Shown here piece by piece: positions 47,946 through 61,800 of a stretch of DNA of 64,000 nt. Position 1 is the stretch's first letter, and each line of letters opens with the position of its first letter. The DNA comes from Eopsaltria australis (taxonomy: Eukaryota; Chordata; Aves; Passeriformes; Petroicidae): positions 7,641,001 to 7,705,000 of the forward strand of contig JAVTVJ010000040.1 of assembly GCA_034509425.1 (NCBI GenBank). Reading direction: 5' to 3'. A program made the position numbers and the translations under genes. Under the pieces are notes generated by a model. It ran no database searches, was not told the origin of the DNA, and saw only the letters and a program-made list of their open reading frames with translations.

Positions 47946-50900
47946 AGCAAGTGAGGGAAATGTAAGTTTCTAAATGGCTACTAGCCAGGTCTGCAGCTAT
48001 GGAACAAATGTCTGACCCAGTATTTACAAGTCAGCATGAAGAAAAAATTAGGATGCAGAAAAAACCAAAAATGAGAATTAAAAAAACCAATGACAGTTTC
48101 AATCAGTAGCAGCAACACAGTCTTTTCTCCTCTTTTCAGCTACCCTCCATATATTTTCTCAAATTGTATGGGGTGCTTTTAATACTTAATTTTCAGTTTA
48201 TATGTTTTCTTTTATCTGCTGTAATGTTTTCAATCATCTCTTCATACTTCTTTTTTTCCGCCTGCCTGAATCTCAATTTGTGCTGAAATAATTTGCTTTA
48301 TCTGTGATTTTCAAATCATCTTTCCAAATGGACTTAGAGGTCACTGAGCCTAAGTGTTCTTAAGTGCGTAAATACTTTTTGGAAATGGAATTTAATTCCT
48401 AAGCCAGGCATCTGATTTTAAAAAGTTTTCCTTTATGCAACATGCACAAGCCAGAAAAGGAACTAAGTAAACAGAAGTCTCAGTCCCAACATGTGTTATG
48501 TGCAAATGTTGGTTAGTATGTGCATATGCTTGGATAATATGCAGTTTGAATAAATACAAATAGAGAATTCATGAAAAATACATTTAGGAACATAGAACTA
48601 CAGTATAGGATGTGAGATAATCATTATAATAAAAGAGAAAACAACAGACTAGAATTTAAATGTCATCTGTCACACTAGACTAAAAAATCTGCAGGTAGTA
48701 CCTACATGTTTATAATTATATTCTGCTTGTTCCCACTGAAACTGATGAAAATTATCCCAGCTCTTTTCAATTATGGTAGCATCAGAGTTTCACATATATT
48801 TCAGAAAGTCTCTCTTTCCCTAGAAATCTCAATATAAGGTAAATAATCCCTTCAGCAGGCCAGGTTATCTATCTGCTAATTAAGTGAAACTTTATCATCC
48901 CTAGCTTGTATATTAGAACTTTTTTAGGTAATTAAAATAGGAACAGATAGGATTTTAACATTGCATCCCTTAAGAAGTATTTATTTCAGTTGTACCTAAG
49001 GGAAGTGCATATAGTCCAACTGGAATGGAGTTCAAAAACCTCTAACAAGGTTGGTACATTACACTCACGTAGCTCCATCAAAATCCATAAAGCTGCAATT
49101 ATATTACTGAGCAAGATCAATGGGTAAGATTTGGTACCTGATTCAAAAACTTATTTAAGAAAGCTCTGAATATGAGGTATCTTTGAGGTAAAGCCTCAGT
49201 GGAAGCAGGATTGTCACAGCCAATACTTTTGGTGAAGAGCAGAAAGAGTTTTGTTGTGTTAGGAATAAACTCTCTGGGATAGTTTGCAATGGAAATGACA
49301 AATCATTTCTCACAGTAATAAATGTAATCTTAAATGGATCTTCAATAATGCTAATTCAGTCTGGTATCTTGACTGCGGAATTAATTTTCTAATTGCCAGT
49401 TTCAGCTGGCCATGCAACTGCTTCTCTAAATTTCAAGGTGACCTTTGTAGGGCCATAGGATACATTCTACCTCAGTGAATAGCAATGCTGAACCATTTAA
49501 AGACCACTGTTTTGATTTTGCAGTAAGTTGTCCTCAGTGAATTTATCAAACATAGGGAATACTAACTGAATGGCCTTGTCAAACATCTCTATTCACTGCC
49601 AAAACATAATGCTCAGATGCTAATGAGAATTATTGTTGCTGTTACACTGAAATGGTTGATTCTCATATAAAAAAATCTTTATTTGATATAGGAATCACAG
49701 AGAGACAATGGAAGAAAACAGAACAGGAAAGTGGGAAGAGTGAAGGCAAAGGTCATTTTTGGTGTAAAGTGCTGGAAAGGAAGACACCTGGAAGGCTCAG
49801 GAAAGGCAGTTGCTGGTTGATCTTGACCATGATCAAAGGTAGGCTTTCTAATTCTCCTTTCTAATGATAGCAAGCTGCAGGGCACAATACTGGGTAATTC
49901 ACTGAGCTGAAAGTAACATGATCTTATCTGAGGAAGACTTTTTCAGGAATCATTACATAGCCTTTATGAGTTTTTTTAAACTTGAAAACCAAAAGAGTGG
50001 CTACTCTGACTTGTTCAAGCAAAGCCCTAAGTAAATTAACTCCCTGTTTAAAATCTGTAATACCAGTGACAGTTTATTTTTTAGTCTCCTGTGAGGACTT
50101 AGTGATATTTCTGCAAGTAAAGGCCTGGCAGAGATCATATCAGGGCCAAACGGAGCAGAAACCCATGTTCTTGTGAAAGCACATTTGATTGCCATCCTGT
50201 GGGAAATATGCCAGTTAAGGGTCAGAAAAAAACCTCTATCTCTACCTCTCAATTCCAAGTGAATTGGCTTAGCAGTGAAATGAGAATGTACTGCAGCCAT
50301 CTAAAAGCAAGTATCAATTATTTTCCTATAGTACAACCAGGCTGCTTTGAGAGAGAACTCAGTAATAAGGAAGCATCTTTTCCAGCCCCATGTGGCGCTG
50401 CATCTTCACACAGCTCCTCACAACAGGCTGTGCCTGAAGGCACAATTTTGTGCCCTGCTGAAATGATCAAATGAACAGTGTAAAACTAAAAATTCTACTA
50501 AAATTGAAAAAACTGTTTAAATAACTTGGTAGGATGGATTAAAAAATTCTTTATTAAATCTGAAAGACAAATCAGATTAACAGTTTAACTGAGTCAAAAA
50601 AACAGGCCTTTGTGCCAAAGTAATACAGTTGTTTTTTTGCTTTAGGATCCTGTCCTGAAACCTCTTCTGATTATCTTAAAAATAGCTCCTGAAAGCTCCA
50701 CACATCAGCACACATGTCATCTGACAGAACATCCAAATTGGAAAATAGAAAAACAGAAAGCTGCATCGATTTGTGGTATCCTTGAGAAATAGAGACTTTC
50801 CTCCAAACTAATTCAGACACAGCGAAGAACAGTGCAGTTATGTTGCATACATAGCCAGTTTCCTAAAAAAAAAACAACCCTGGATAGTTTTCAATATACA

Positions 50901-52764
50901 TAACATTTAAATCATACAGAAGAAATGCAGAAATTTTTACTAGTTCTAGATATACTTAACCTAGAAACCTGCACTCCTGCCACTTAACATGTTATTCTTT
51001 GCTCCAAAGAGGGAATACCTCTAAATAATACTCCTTATAGTAATTATAATCTTCATCTTGAGGATCAGCCTTCTCAGGCAGAGAAAATGTAATAATTAAC
51101 AGATAGGACTGAATTCCTTCAGAGAGAAAAAAAGCACCCCAAATCTGTCTTCAGTTAGGTGATGGAATTTATCATAAAGGATTCCTGGACCTCCTGTGAG
51201 TTTCTTCTGGCACATTATGTAGTCTGCCTGAGAGCATGGTGACTGCAACTATAGCAGAGATTTACCTTCAAAGGTCTCTAAAACCTTTCTTAACTTCTCC
51301 TCTTTTTCTTCTTCTTTTTTTTTTTTTTTTTTTAATGAAGTAAGGTTTTTCAAGCTTGAGGGCTGATTTTTTTTTTCAACAATTGCTCTGCAGTCCTGAA
51401 TGGGGAACTAGGCTAAATCTACTGCTTCAATTTGTTTAATTGATGGAAGCTGGGGTGTGTGGATTTTCTCAGCTGAGTCTAATGAAAGAAGCATTCACTT
51501 TATAGAGAATACCTTACACTGCAGAATGCAAGTCTGCTAGTGAGGAGACCATAATTTTCTTCTTAGCTCCTGAAATGATCTGTAATGGGATGCTGGCCAA
51601 ATCATCTCATTTCAGTGTTTCAGGGCACAGGCAAATGACTTCCACTGAATTTTGATGGGGTGATTAAAGAAGTCACCAGCTTCAGCTGGCTGTCTCCAAC
51701 CCTGCAACAAAGCCTATCACAAAGTATGCCAATACTTCAGCCATGCCAGTGACTGACTTAGCAGGACAGGCTGCAGGGGAGATTGATTAGTGCTGCTGCT
51801 CAGCTGCACCCAGGAGGGACAGAGGCGCAGAATGTTCCTCTGCCCTGCCAGCAGAGCGTGAAACCAGGCTCTGGATGGAGAGCTGGGTTTGCTGCAGTCC
51901 TGAGTCCTCCTGTCAAGGTCTGAGAGGAGAAATTTGCCTGTAAAATCATGTTTTGTGTTAATTACTTTGCTTGTAAAATGATGGTAGATCTATGAATAGG
52001 AAATTGTACATAAAGGATTAACTGCCTATTTTTGTTAAATCAATATTTAATTTCCATTGATTTTTTTCCCTTCTCCTTCATTTAAGAATCAAAGATATTT
52101 TTAGCTCTAAAGAAAACTTTAGGTTTTACAGATTAATATTTTAAACTAACCATGTGTGATTGATTTTTTTATTTTAGACTGAACCTTTCAGTGACTTTAG
52201 TAGTGATTTCTCCTTCACAAGCCAGCCATATGTAACAAATGAATGTTTTGTACATGAGATACATTTGAATAAACACAAGAATTTAGAAAGTATCTGTGTC
52301 GAAGGTCTTAAATTAACCAGAGCTAAGAGGGGAAAAAGCCTCCATAGACTTTTCTTGTTAGTGAAACTACCCAAAGAACCCAAAGGCTTTCAATCACCTA
52401 TGCTATATTTTTTAGGGCACAAAATGAGAGTCTGGTATGTAATAACTCTTTCAAGCAGGGAAAGGGTTTGCACCCACTATAGAAGACAAATTAAAGAACA
52501 TCCTGGAGGAAAAAAAGCAACAAACAGCCCTTCCACAACACATCTTTGGAAGCTGGTTCATTCCAGACCAAATGGCTGTACAGTGTGGCTCAGAGGCTGG
52601 GACCTATGTATAAATACACAGTCTTCTTCTCAGCTTCCTATCCTCACAATATTTCAAACAAATTATGTACTGCACAATACCTGTGCTGATTTGTGAAAAG
52701 AACTCTCTATACAAGCAAGTCCAGTGCCTGTCACACTCAATCATTGCTTGGAACTTGGCTGCAC
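47946..52764. other. probable intron, no confirmed feature
   Basis: No known repeat or supported exon. It contains a T19 run at 51315-51333 and a GC-richer patch at about 51760-51920 of unknown origin. Confidence 0.45.
51315..51333. repeat. poly(T) run, 19 bases
   Basis: Uninterrupted T run preceded by CTTCTTC-type pyrimidine sequence. A homopolymer, with no retrotransposed body detected next to it. Confidence 0.9.
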
Positions 52765-52939
52765 TTCCAGGATCTGCCCACAGAGGCTGTGGAGTCTCCC
52801 TTGCTGGAGATGTTCCAGAACTGTCCGGACAAAACCCTGTGCTGTGTGCTGTAGGAGGACCCTGCTGGAGCAGGGAGGTGGGACCAGATGACCCCACTGC
52901 AGTCCCTTTCAACATGACCCATTCTGTGATTCTGTGATC
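52765..52939 (+). mobile_element. CR1 LINE 3' end with octamer tail
   Basis: Plus-strand CR1 terminus, better preserved than the others. It shows GGAGTCTCCCTTGCTGGAGA, TGTTCCAGAACTGTCCGGAC, GTGCTGTGTGCTGTAGGAGG, then GGGACCAGATGACCCCACTG, CAGTCCCTTTCAACATGACC and the characteristic ATTCTGTGATTCTGTGATC microsatellite tail. It is 5'-truncated with no ORF. Similarity suggests a younger insertion than the other CR1 pieces here. Confidence 0.95.
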
Positions 52940-54802
52940 AATTACCCTTTCAGGTTTTTGCCTGTGATGAACAGTGACTTCATGGTATCTCCTAGGGCAT
53001 GAGTCCCTTTTCTGTCTCAGGTTGAGATGCACAAAAATTTATCGACTTACATGCTTCTCTCTTTTTTTTTTTTTTTTTTTTGAGGACACAGGACCGTCAC
53101 AATGGTCTCCTTTGTCTTTTGGAAAAGGTGAATAGTTTTTCTATTTCTGATCTTGTGAGTCAATACTTAAGAAGATATTATGTCATTTTCTTAAAGAGCT
53201 TTCTGTCCCTGTTTGACTAGGCTGGGTCAGGACTAATTAGGTTTCCTTTGATAGGCTAGCTTTCCACCTGAAGGCTATGCTTCCAGTCCGTCTGTATTTC
53301 CCAGAAGTGGTTTTATTTGACTACTACAACACCCCTAAGACTGGAAAAGACATCCAGTTCTGTGAATCCTTTTGAGCATTTTGGAACTCTTGCAAGTAGC
53401 ACTGTAAAAGTATTGGAAACTCTGTGAAGAGGAGATCGAAAACTTTTCAGTTAGTGACGTGCTAAGTAAAAGAAATTAGTTAGGCTTCTGCTGCAGAATT
53501 TTCTAGCCTCTGGCATTTGTGGTATGAATAAAGACAGCGTTATCAAATAAATCAAGATGAGGCCATAATTTTTCTTTTTAACTAGTACTTTTGTTGCTCT
53601 AGTTGAGATATTAAGAAGCTGAGTCATCTGCCTTTTTCTTCAATAATAATCCTGATCAGAATCACTGATTTTCTGTGGAATTTGAAAGCCCTGTCACCTT
53701 GCTTGTCTTTCTTAATAGTTGTAAGTATTGATATTAATGTTAACATGGATTTGTTAGATATGTAATAGATACATATAAACAGATACCTAGGTAGATATAA
53801 ATAGGTGGATCTAGAGCTAGATTTTTATCCAGACTCTATGAGAGCTTGCTAAGCCAGAAGTAGTAATGGATCATGACTTTTATTATGTCTAGATACTGTA
53901 GAACAGAAAAGTACAATCCCTTCCTTCAACAGTTTTTAAGTATATATAAGGTTAGGGCAACAGATGAACTAGGCATTATAGAAGAGGAAATAAATAACTC
54001 AGGATGCAAAATTTGTTCTCTAAATCAAGGGCAGCTATGTGAGTATTGTCAAGCTTGCAGCCACACTGACAAAAAAGGTTAATAAACAGATTTGCTGATG
54101 TTATGAGAAGTGAATCTGAGGTCTGAGTTTGAATAAAAAAGATCAAAATTTGTAGGGATTTGTTGATTTGGGTTTTGTTTTAAAGCCAAATTTTGGTGAA
54201 GCTTCTCAAACTGACTGGAAGTGAGACCGAACATTTCAGCAATGAGTTAAGGCTTCATAGGTAAAGTGAAGATATCTGCAAAGGGCCTTGATGGTGAAGA
54301 CCTTCAGCTTACCTTTGTTAGAAAATATTAAAAGAATGATGTCTCAAGAGGAGCCACACAGTTGCTGTAGTGGACTGAGAAAATATCCTGTCCATCAGAA
54401 GGCCAAACAATGTGGGAAAGGAGCAGTTCCTTTTAGACATCTTCTGGGACACAGACATTTTTATTGTTCCTTTTAACAGAGAGTTTTCTTCACCAGTGCA
54501 TCCAGTCCCTTTGAAGAATTTTGACATATTTAGATTTATTTTTTCTACCACTAGTCCCTAACAAACATCCATAATACCTGGAACAAATCCTAGGAAAAGA
54601 TTGAAAATAATCAGTTTGTTTCTATAGATGCTGTCAAGTACAGAAAATGCCTGTGTGAGCTTTGTTCAGCTCAAAACGTGTTCACTGAAATATCTTTTTT
54701 CCTGTCCTGGCTGCTTGCAGCCTTATCCATTTTGAGTCTGACAGTTCAGTGATTGACAAAAGCATTTATCTGAGCTGTTTGAATATTTTTAACAAGAGGG
54801 TA
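52940..54802. other. probable intron, nothing seen
   Basis: Anonymous, apart from a T20 run at 53062-53081. Confidence 0.45.
53062..53081. repeat. poly(T) run, 20 bases
   Basis: Uninterrupted T run after TTCTCTC, with no recognisable element attached. Confidence 0.9.
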
Positions 54803-54850
54803 GGACATGGACCAGGAGATCACTTAAGGTCTCAGCAGATTCTGTGACTT
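54803..54850 (+). mobile_element. possible minimal CR1 tail
   Basis: GGACATGGACCAGGAGATCA, CTTAAGGTCTCAGCAGATTC, then TGTGACTT parallels the GGACTAGATGATC...AGGTC...GATTCTGTGA end of CR1. At under 50 bp and diverged, it is a weak call. Confidence 0.35.
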
Positions 54851-54872
54851 AAAGTTTCTCTGGAAAATATGT

Positions 54873-54907
54873 GGGGAGGGGGAGCAGGGGGGAGGGGGAG
54901 TTGGGGG
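54873..54907 (+). repeat. G-rich tract, strong G-quadruplex motif
   Basis: Five G-runs of four to six bases separated by A, AGCA, A and AGTT (GGGG, GGGGG, GGGGGG, GGGGG, GGGGG). This satisfies the usual G4 pattern with four-tetrad potential and loops of one to four bases. It stands out sharply from the AT-rich surroundings. Confidence 0.85.
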
Positions 54908-57900
54908 AGGTAGGAGAGGGCTGGAATATGAAAATACAAGAAAGGAAGTTGTGAGGAGGCCCTCAAGCCCTATATGAGATCTAAAAGTTAAACTCTGAGT
55001 GGGGGAGAAAGAAAATCGTGAGTTAATAAATGCTGCTAAGTGCTCTGCAGAGAATGGTTTTACAAGGCTAAACAGGATAAGGAAACCCAGAACCAAAGCA
55101 GGGGGAGCAAGGGGTATAATTCATACAAATAAGCTGGATGGTAGCTTCAGGAGAAAGGTAAAACCTTTATAAAATCTAATGATGTGTAAATACCACCTGC
55201 ATTAATTATGCGGCACTATTAAATGTTAAAAATCTGAAGCCTGGAGCTGGAATAATTAATCTGCCCTTGTGATTGCCTTGGAAGGGAGAGAAAAGTTACT
55301 GTTCCAGCAGTGCAAGCTAAAGTTACAAATAAAGAAAGAGGGAAGCTTATTGTATTCTACCTCTGCTTTTGGCAACAGAAGGTTTCTCAGGGTAGTTTGC
55401 TGAAAGCCTAGGGAATAGAAATACTGTCCTTCAATTTTTTTTCTTTTTTTTTTTTCTTTTCAAACCTGAGTAATTTCAGGCTGGGTAATTTCAGCCTGAA
55501 ATCCCCAACTGAGAGCAAGCAATGTCATTGGTGTTAGAGATCTGATGAGCTGGGCTCCGCACTTTCCAACAAATTTGTCCACAAACAAAACCAAATCCCT
55601 ATGTTTACAGTATTCTGCCACATCATCAAGGATGTGCTATATTAAGTATATGTGGAAACAACAGTTTTCTGTTTTTGTCGCTGGCCTAGAGAGCTTTTTT
55701 TCCCGTAATGTAATTTCTTCAAACAGAGTCTTTTAAGCTGTGTTTGCCAAAATGTCATTTCATCTCAGAGCCAGCTGTTTACAGTCTAACTTCCTGTCCT
55801 AAATTTTCAGAAAATCAGAACAAGTGTCTTTGGACGTGGAGGCACTATTCAATGGACTTAATATAGTGTCACCAAGAGTCAAAGGAAAAATCACTCAACT
55901 ATTAGAGGCATATATGAATGAATGTGCCACAATAAGAGATGTTCTGGTTACCCTACTTTCAATGTGAGAGAGAGAGAGACCTTGACTGATACAGCTGTCA
56001 TTTCCTAAAATTGTCATTATTTTATAAGATATAATCATATTGTAAATAAGATGTGGCTCGGTTTTAAGTGGAAAAACTGTGGTTTATACTGTTTGGCCTT
56101 TCACTGAATCTAATATTTTTGTTTTCAGGTATAGGTGCTCAGGGAACACAAAAGCTAAAATATGGAAATGTGTTAATATAGATATGGAAATGGCCTTTGT
56201 CCTACTTATTTCAAATAAATCATAAAAGATTGCATGCTAGAGAGAAAATCCATCTTCCATCTGCACCATGTTGATACTTCTGTCTATGGACAGATTTATA
56301 AAATCTGTCTTCTTTGTATGTTTTAAATATCTAGAAAGTTGTGAACCCTTTGGGAAAAAAAATCACATCAAGAATCCAGTGGGAAATTATCTTACAACTA
56401 TAGTCTACCTTTGACTATAGTAAACATTGTAATTTTCTAGTGATCTGTTATATGAAATATACCTGATTTCTTTTTTAATAGGAATGATATTTTCTGATAA
56501 AGCATTTTCCAGTTCTTTTTTTTTTCTTTGTGGGAGGAATTGAAAATTAAATATTGATTCACTGCAAAAATAGATAGAAATAAACAATGGGGCCTAGAAT
56601 AGGTATCAGGCTGTTATTGCAGGAAGTTAATGCAATTACTTTTATTCTGAGGCAAATCTGTAGGGAATAAGGTCTAGCTGTCCAGGTTCAGATTAATAGA
56701 CACTAATAACAGTTTTCATGGATTAGTTTTGTAAAGAGTATATTGTTACCCAGCATTAGGAATAGTGTACAGAAACACTAAAGACATCTGGGTTTTTTTC
56801 TGAGAGAAGCCTCTTTAATTATGTGCTGCTAATTGTTTATTTTCTCCCTTTATAAATTTGCTGGTATATGCCTTTTTCTCCCCCTTGATTTATTTATCTT
56901 CTATCTCTAGAAGCATATTTTGTATTAAATAAATTGTGTCTGTAAGATTCTGTGTACATTTATACTAAAGACAAGTGTTGAAGCTATTCACGCTATAGGA
57001 CGCTTAATGAATAATTATCAAAAAATCACTTTAAAATGTGTTTATTTTTATTAATTTTCTTACGCTGAAATGGATATGATCTCCCTCAAAAATCTCCTGA
57101 CAGTTATGGAAATTTCCCTTTGGTTCCACATCCTTTGGTTGGTAGCAGCTATATTGTTGAGATGTCTTTAATGAGACATTTTATTTTCAAAATACTCATT
57201 TGAGTGTGAAATGGTAATTTCTAAGATGTTTAGATAAATAAATTATTGACCATGAGAAGAAAAATTTAGAACAAGACTGGTATGGTAATATTGATAATAA
57301 CTGAAAGAAGACATTTTTTTTTCAAGTCTGTACTGCAAGCAGACTATTTCTTGAAAAATGTGAGTTGTCTGGTCTGGCCTCCTCCATCTGTTTGCTTGGT
57401 CACTACCTAGATAGTTTCCTTTTTCAAGATCCCTTTTCTATGACCAGCCTGGAGTTTGTAGGGCTTCCCCATCTCTCCAATTGTTGAATCTTTTGAATAC
57501 CTATGAGAAATTCTGCTTCATATTTTTATTCTGCCAAAAGGAACTTGCCTCTTCCGTGTTATAGGGCCTCCAACAGGAGAGACCGAGAGAATCTCTACTC
57601 CTCTGGATATCTCCTAAGCCAGTATTGTAAGGTTCTCATAAAAACTGACTGCCCTTGAGCCAAAGTACTTCTGTGCTCAGAGCTAAGACACATTTGAATT
57701 AAATTATCACATACTAGTGACCGAGCCATGGCCAATTCATTTCTTATTCTTGTGCTGTTCCACCTTGCGTGGAATAATTGAAGATTAATTCAGTTAGAGA
57801 GAAAAAGAATCAGAAGAGCTGTCTGGGATGCTACTCAAGGGATTTAAGTAAAGAGATAGCAAGTGAGAACACTTAGTTTCCAGTCACTGATCAAAATAAA

Positions 57901-58268
57901 TTGTAAATATTTTAGAATAAATTGACCAGCCTGAAAGTAAAGGATGGAGAGTAGTCTACTCAGCTCAGTGAGTTCTTTAGCAGATGAGGCACCCTGCATG
58001 GAAAGTTATATTCCCTGAGGCAGAGGAGAGAAATAAATTTGAGCTATTATCTGCTGTAGGTGAGTGCTCTTGAGTAAAAAGTGAGGGACTGTTTCTTCTC
58101 ATGTCTGGTTTTGGGAGGGTTTGCCAAATATATCTCTTAATTTCCATTTCTTTGCTTTGCTAAACTTACCTGAAATGAAACTGAAATGTTTGGTCTTAGA
58201 ATCACTTGAAGACATAGTCCAGTTTTTAATTTTTACACAGTCATTTTTTCTTTAGTTTTTATTTTAAA
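54908..58268. other. probable intron, low-complexity runs only
   Basis: No known repeat or supported exon. A broken poly(T) tract lies at 55435-55460 and (GA)7 at 55966-55979. The block 57360-57660 is somewhat GC-richer and may be an unnamed decayed element. Confidence 0.4.
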
Positions 58269-58280
58269 GGGGGGGGGGGG
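58269..58280. repeat. poly(G) run, 12 bases
   Basis: Twelve consecutive G, rare in AT-rich vertebrate DNA and prone to length error in sequencing. Confidence 0.9.
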
Positions 58281-58797
58281 AGTTTATGTGGTCAGTTTTT
58301 TTCTTTTGGCCAACACCCCAGAAAAAATAATTTTCACACAGACCACATTCCTTACTGTTTTTGCTCCTTCTACTGTAAAATTTACTTTTCGCTGTTCTTG
58401 TGTAGTCAGGCTTTTACTAAAGTTCTCTAACTCAACCCTGATGTATTAAACAATGCTCTTGTTAATTTTTGAACAACTTAGTAAATGGAACAAGGGATTT
58501 AAATAATGTTTGTCTTGGATCTCTTTCAAATGAATCATTACTGTGTCTAAGAGAGCATTAGAAAAAAATGAACAATTGTGGGAATGAGCAAAACTTTTAT
58601 GTGGTGCTTGGGTAGATGAATACTTCAGACAATTAGGATATCAGTTGATAACTTACTTCATTAATGCAATAAATCTTTGCACTGATTAAACTTTCTCAGT
58701 TAACTCTCAATATTCAAGGGAATTTTGAAAGATTCAGCCATTGAATTAAAAGGCATTACATCACTGAAGATTGTTGAGCAAATGCTGATTCAAGTGA

Positions 58798-58867
58798 GAA
58801 TGGTAAAAAATCATCAAGGTCAAGGTTGGACTCTGTGTCTGACACTTTTTTAGGCATTCCACCATGT
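58798..58867. mobile_element. possible CR1 remnant
   Basis: AAATCATCAAGGTCAAGGTT then GGACTCTG...GGCATTCCACCATG recalls the ATCATCAAGGTTGG...CCACCATG segment common at CR1 remnants in birds. Short and diverged. Confidence 0.35.
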
Positions 58868-61800
58868 GTCTCTTTTCTTATACATCAGTCAGTCCATTCT
58901 TCAGCAGCTGTATTTGTCTTCTGTTGCAGTTCTGCCCTAAGTAGAAATATTAAAATAATTTGAGATATAATATTAATTTTCCATTACAAATGTATATTAT
59001 GATTTTTGGAATGTATACATGAGAACGTATTGCCAAGTTGCCACTGAAATTCAGTTCAGGGTAGATTTTTTTTTTCCTAAAATACAGTTATGTATCTTTT
59101 TTTGTACAGAAGTTAGTGCCAAAAATTACAGTTTTAGGTGAGAATGAGGAACATAACAGGTGTTGGTAGTTGATCTTTCTATAGCATGAGGAAAGAAATT
59201 GAGAATTATTACAAAATTAAGCTCCCACCACTGAAGAGTGGATACTTGGTAAACATTAAACTGATTCCTTTGATACAATGCATCTATTCCACCAAATAAA
59301 TGGAGCTTTCCTATGAGGAGTATTTTGCAGATTCATGAACATTCTGCTCATTCTGATGCTCTGTGATTAATACTGCCTTCAATAAGTCTGTCTTCCACCT
59401 GGCAAGGTAAGTCAATGTCTTCCATGCTGTCTTCAACTGATAAATGCCTGTCTTCAGTACAGGTAATAGGGCTTGACTTACTGTAATTCTTCTTTCCTAG
59501 TAAAGCTGGGAAAGGACTTCAATTTGTTACTCTCACATACTACTTCCATTCTATACAAGAGACAATGTGCAGATTTTGGCCTCACAGGCATAGATCTGAT
59601 ACTCCCTTGCGCCTGTGGATGAAACAAAAACCTTAAGGGCATCCCTTGACTTTCAACACTAAGCTGTGCTCACCTCAGAATAAAATAGACACTCCGGAAA
59701 ACTATAGAAAAGGAATGCACCTCAACGGCTTTAAAGAAATGCTGAAAATTTCTGTCACTGTTGAGTGATGATTGTAGTCATAAGTAGAAGTAGAGTTGAG
59801 GCATCTCCTTACCAAATTCTATGCACCGTAAGAGAGTTGCTCTCCAGTTCTCTGAAAACTATTCCAAATTCATTGCTCTAAGATTTATTTTTTCTTTCTT
59901 ATTGCAACAACTTTTCAAACAAGTTGTTGTGTATTGTGCTACAGACACAGAACTATATCAGATAATAATAATTCCAGTGTATTGTTCCAAATCCTTAAGG
60001 CATATACTGCAGTGTGATTAAACATACTTATAAAACACCCCTGAGTTTAGTGTGCAAAAAAAATCCTGTGCAATCATATCTTTCAAGAAATTATATAGTG
60101 CCTGTTTTAAATTTAACTTGACCAAAAAGATATTTTCAGATTCTAATTTTCAGGGGATTTCCTAGAATAAACATATTGGCCAAACTTTGCACCTTTGTAC
60201 AAATTAACCTTCCTGACTTCAACACAAAATGCCCAAAATTGTTTTCCATGCCTCTCTGTGTCTGCATACAGCATACATGGCTTTTAAAATATGTTTCGTT
60301 GAATGCAAATGTATCTAAAGATCAGATTTCTTATTTCAGGGATAGTACAAGCAGTTACACTGTACATGTGTTCATTTGACAACTAAATTCATAGAGGGAA
60401 AGGAGCCAAAATAAATGTGTAGAAGGACTCATTTGACCTCACAATGTAAATATAAATAACTCTATGTATATCCTCTAACAGCATGCTCTTGTTTCCTATT
60501 TGTTGAGCTGTGGGTAAAATTTTAACTTTGTTCCTACAGTTGCTCATTCAGATAACTTTCAGTATGCAAGTGGCCTCAATAATTTCACTGGAATAGGCAT
60601 ATCAGGTGGCAACAGGATCTAGGATCTTGCCTTGCATCATGGAAATCTGATTTAATGGAAAGCACCAATGATTTAAAGAATGTCAGCACAAGCTGGTAAA
60701 AGCAACATTACAAAGTTAAATACACAGTGAGAATAAACAAAGTAAGGTCTACTGTGTTGGGGTTAAAATAAAAATGCACAAAAAATACTGATGACATAGA
60801 AAATTCCCTAACTCTGCAGGGGAGATATCCCACAAAGGACAGATTTATGCACATAAGGTGTAGAAAGAACATTTGTGCCTAAGTTCCAGACTGCAGAAGT
60901 TAGTGATCTGTTTAACTCACTGGTGAGTCACCAAGATACTATATAAAATGTGAGCAGCAGAGGATAACACTGCTCATGAGTGAAGCCATGACTAGTCTGG
61001 CTTGTCCCTAGGTGCCTAAAATGTCATGCCTGTCAAATAAGAGATTCAGGACTCTATTAACTAATTTGTTATTTGTCTGTCTTTAAATAATCTGCCAATT
61101 TTTTTTTCCTTTATCTGCAACTCTCTGTGTCCAGATTTTTTCACAGTAGCTTAGAGAATTTAAACATTAGGAGTTATCATTTGGAAATAGGAGATGCAGG
61201 TTGCTAGTGATTACAGTGCAGTGATTAGATAAACTACATGAACTAAAGTTTTCTTATATCACAGTAGTCTTTTTCCATAGCCTATGTTATACAGTCACCT
61301 ACCTGGCTAGTTTCCTTCTCTCCTCTCAGCAATTTGTCTCTATTTTCCCAGCTAACCATATGCACCATGCAAAGGGACACTTCTCTCTGATATACTGTTG
61401 GACAAAAATTGTACCCATACTGTCATGCTATTACTGAAATGCTTACATTTGCAAATCTGGGTTGTCTCTTCAATGACAATGTTAATTTTTGTCCTTGTAA
61501 TGTAGGAGCTGAAATAGCATGAACTTTGGCACATGAAATTTACATGTGGGAGCATATTAAATCTGTGGCTAAGGGCATTAGGTCAATTAAATGCCATGTT
61601 GTATTTTAACACTAAGAAATAGATCCCGGGAAGAATATCTTCTCAACCCTATAGCTTCTAGAATCTAGCACGTTTTATTTGTGTATCAGAATTTTAAAAA
61701 AACGTTTAGGGAGAGACAAGCACCTCTAACCTACCAATATGCTGAATGCACCTCTGCCTGGAACTAATTAGTTATGAACAGCCTCACAAGGACTGTTCTT

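Noticed and set aside
52265..53032. Overlapping open frames of about 140 codons on both strands
   Set aside because: The right half lies in a CR1 3' end, and the left half shows no coding signal.
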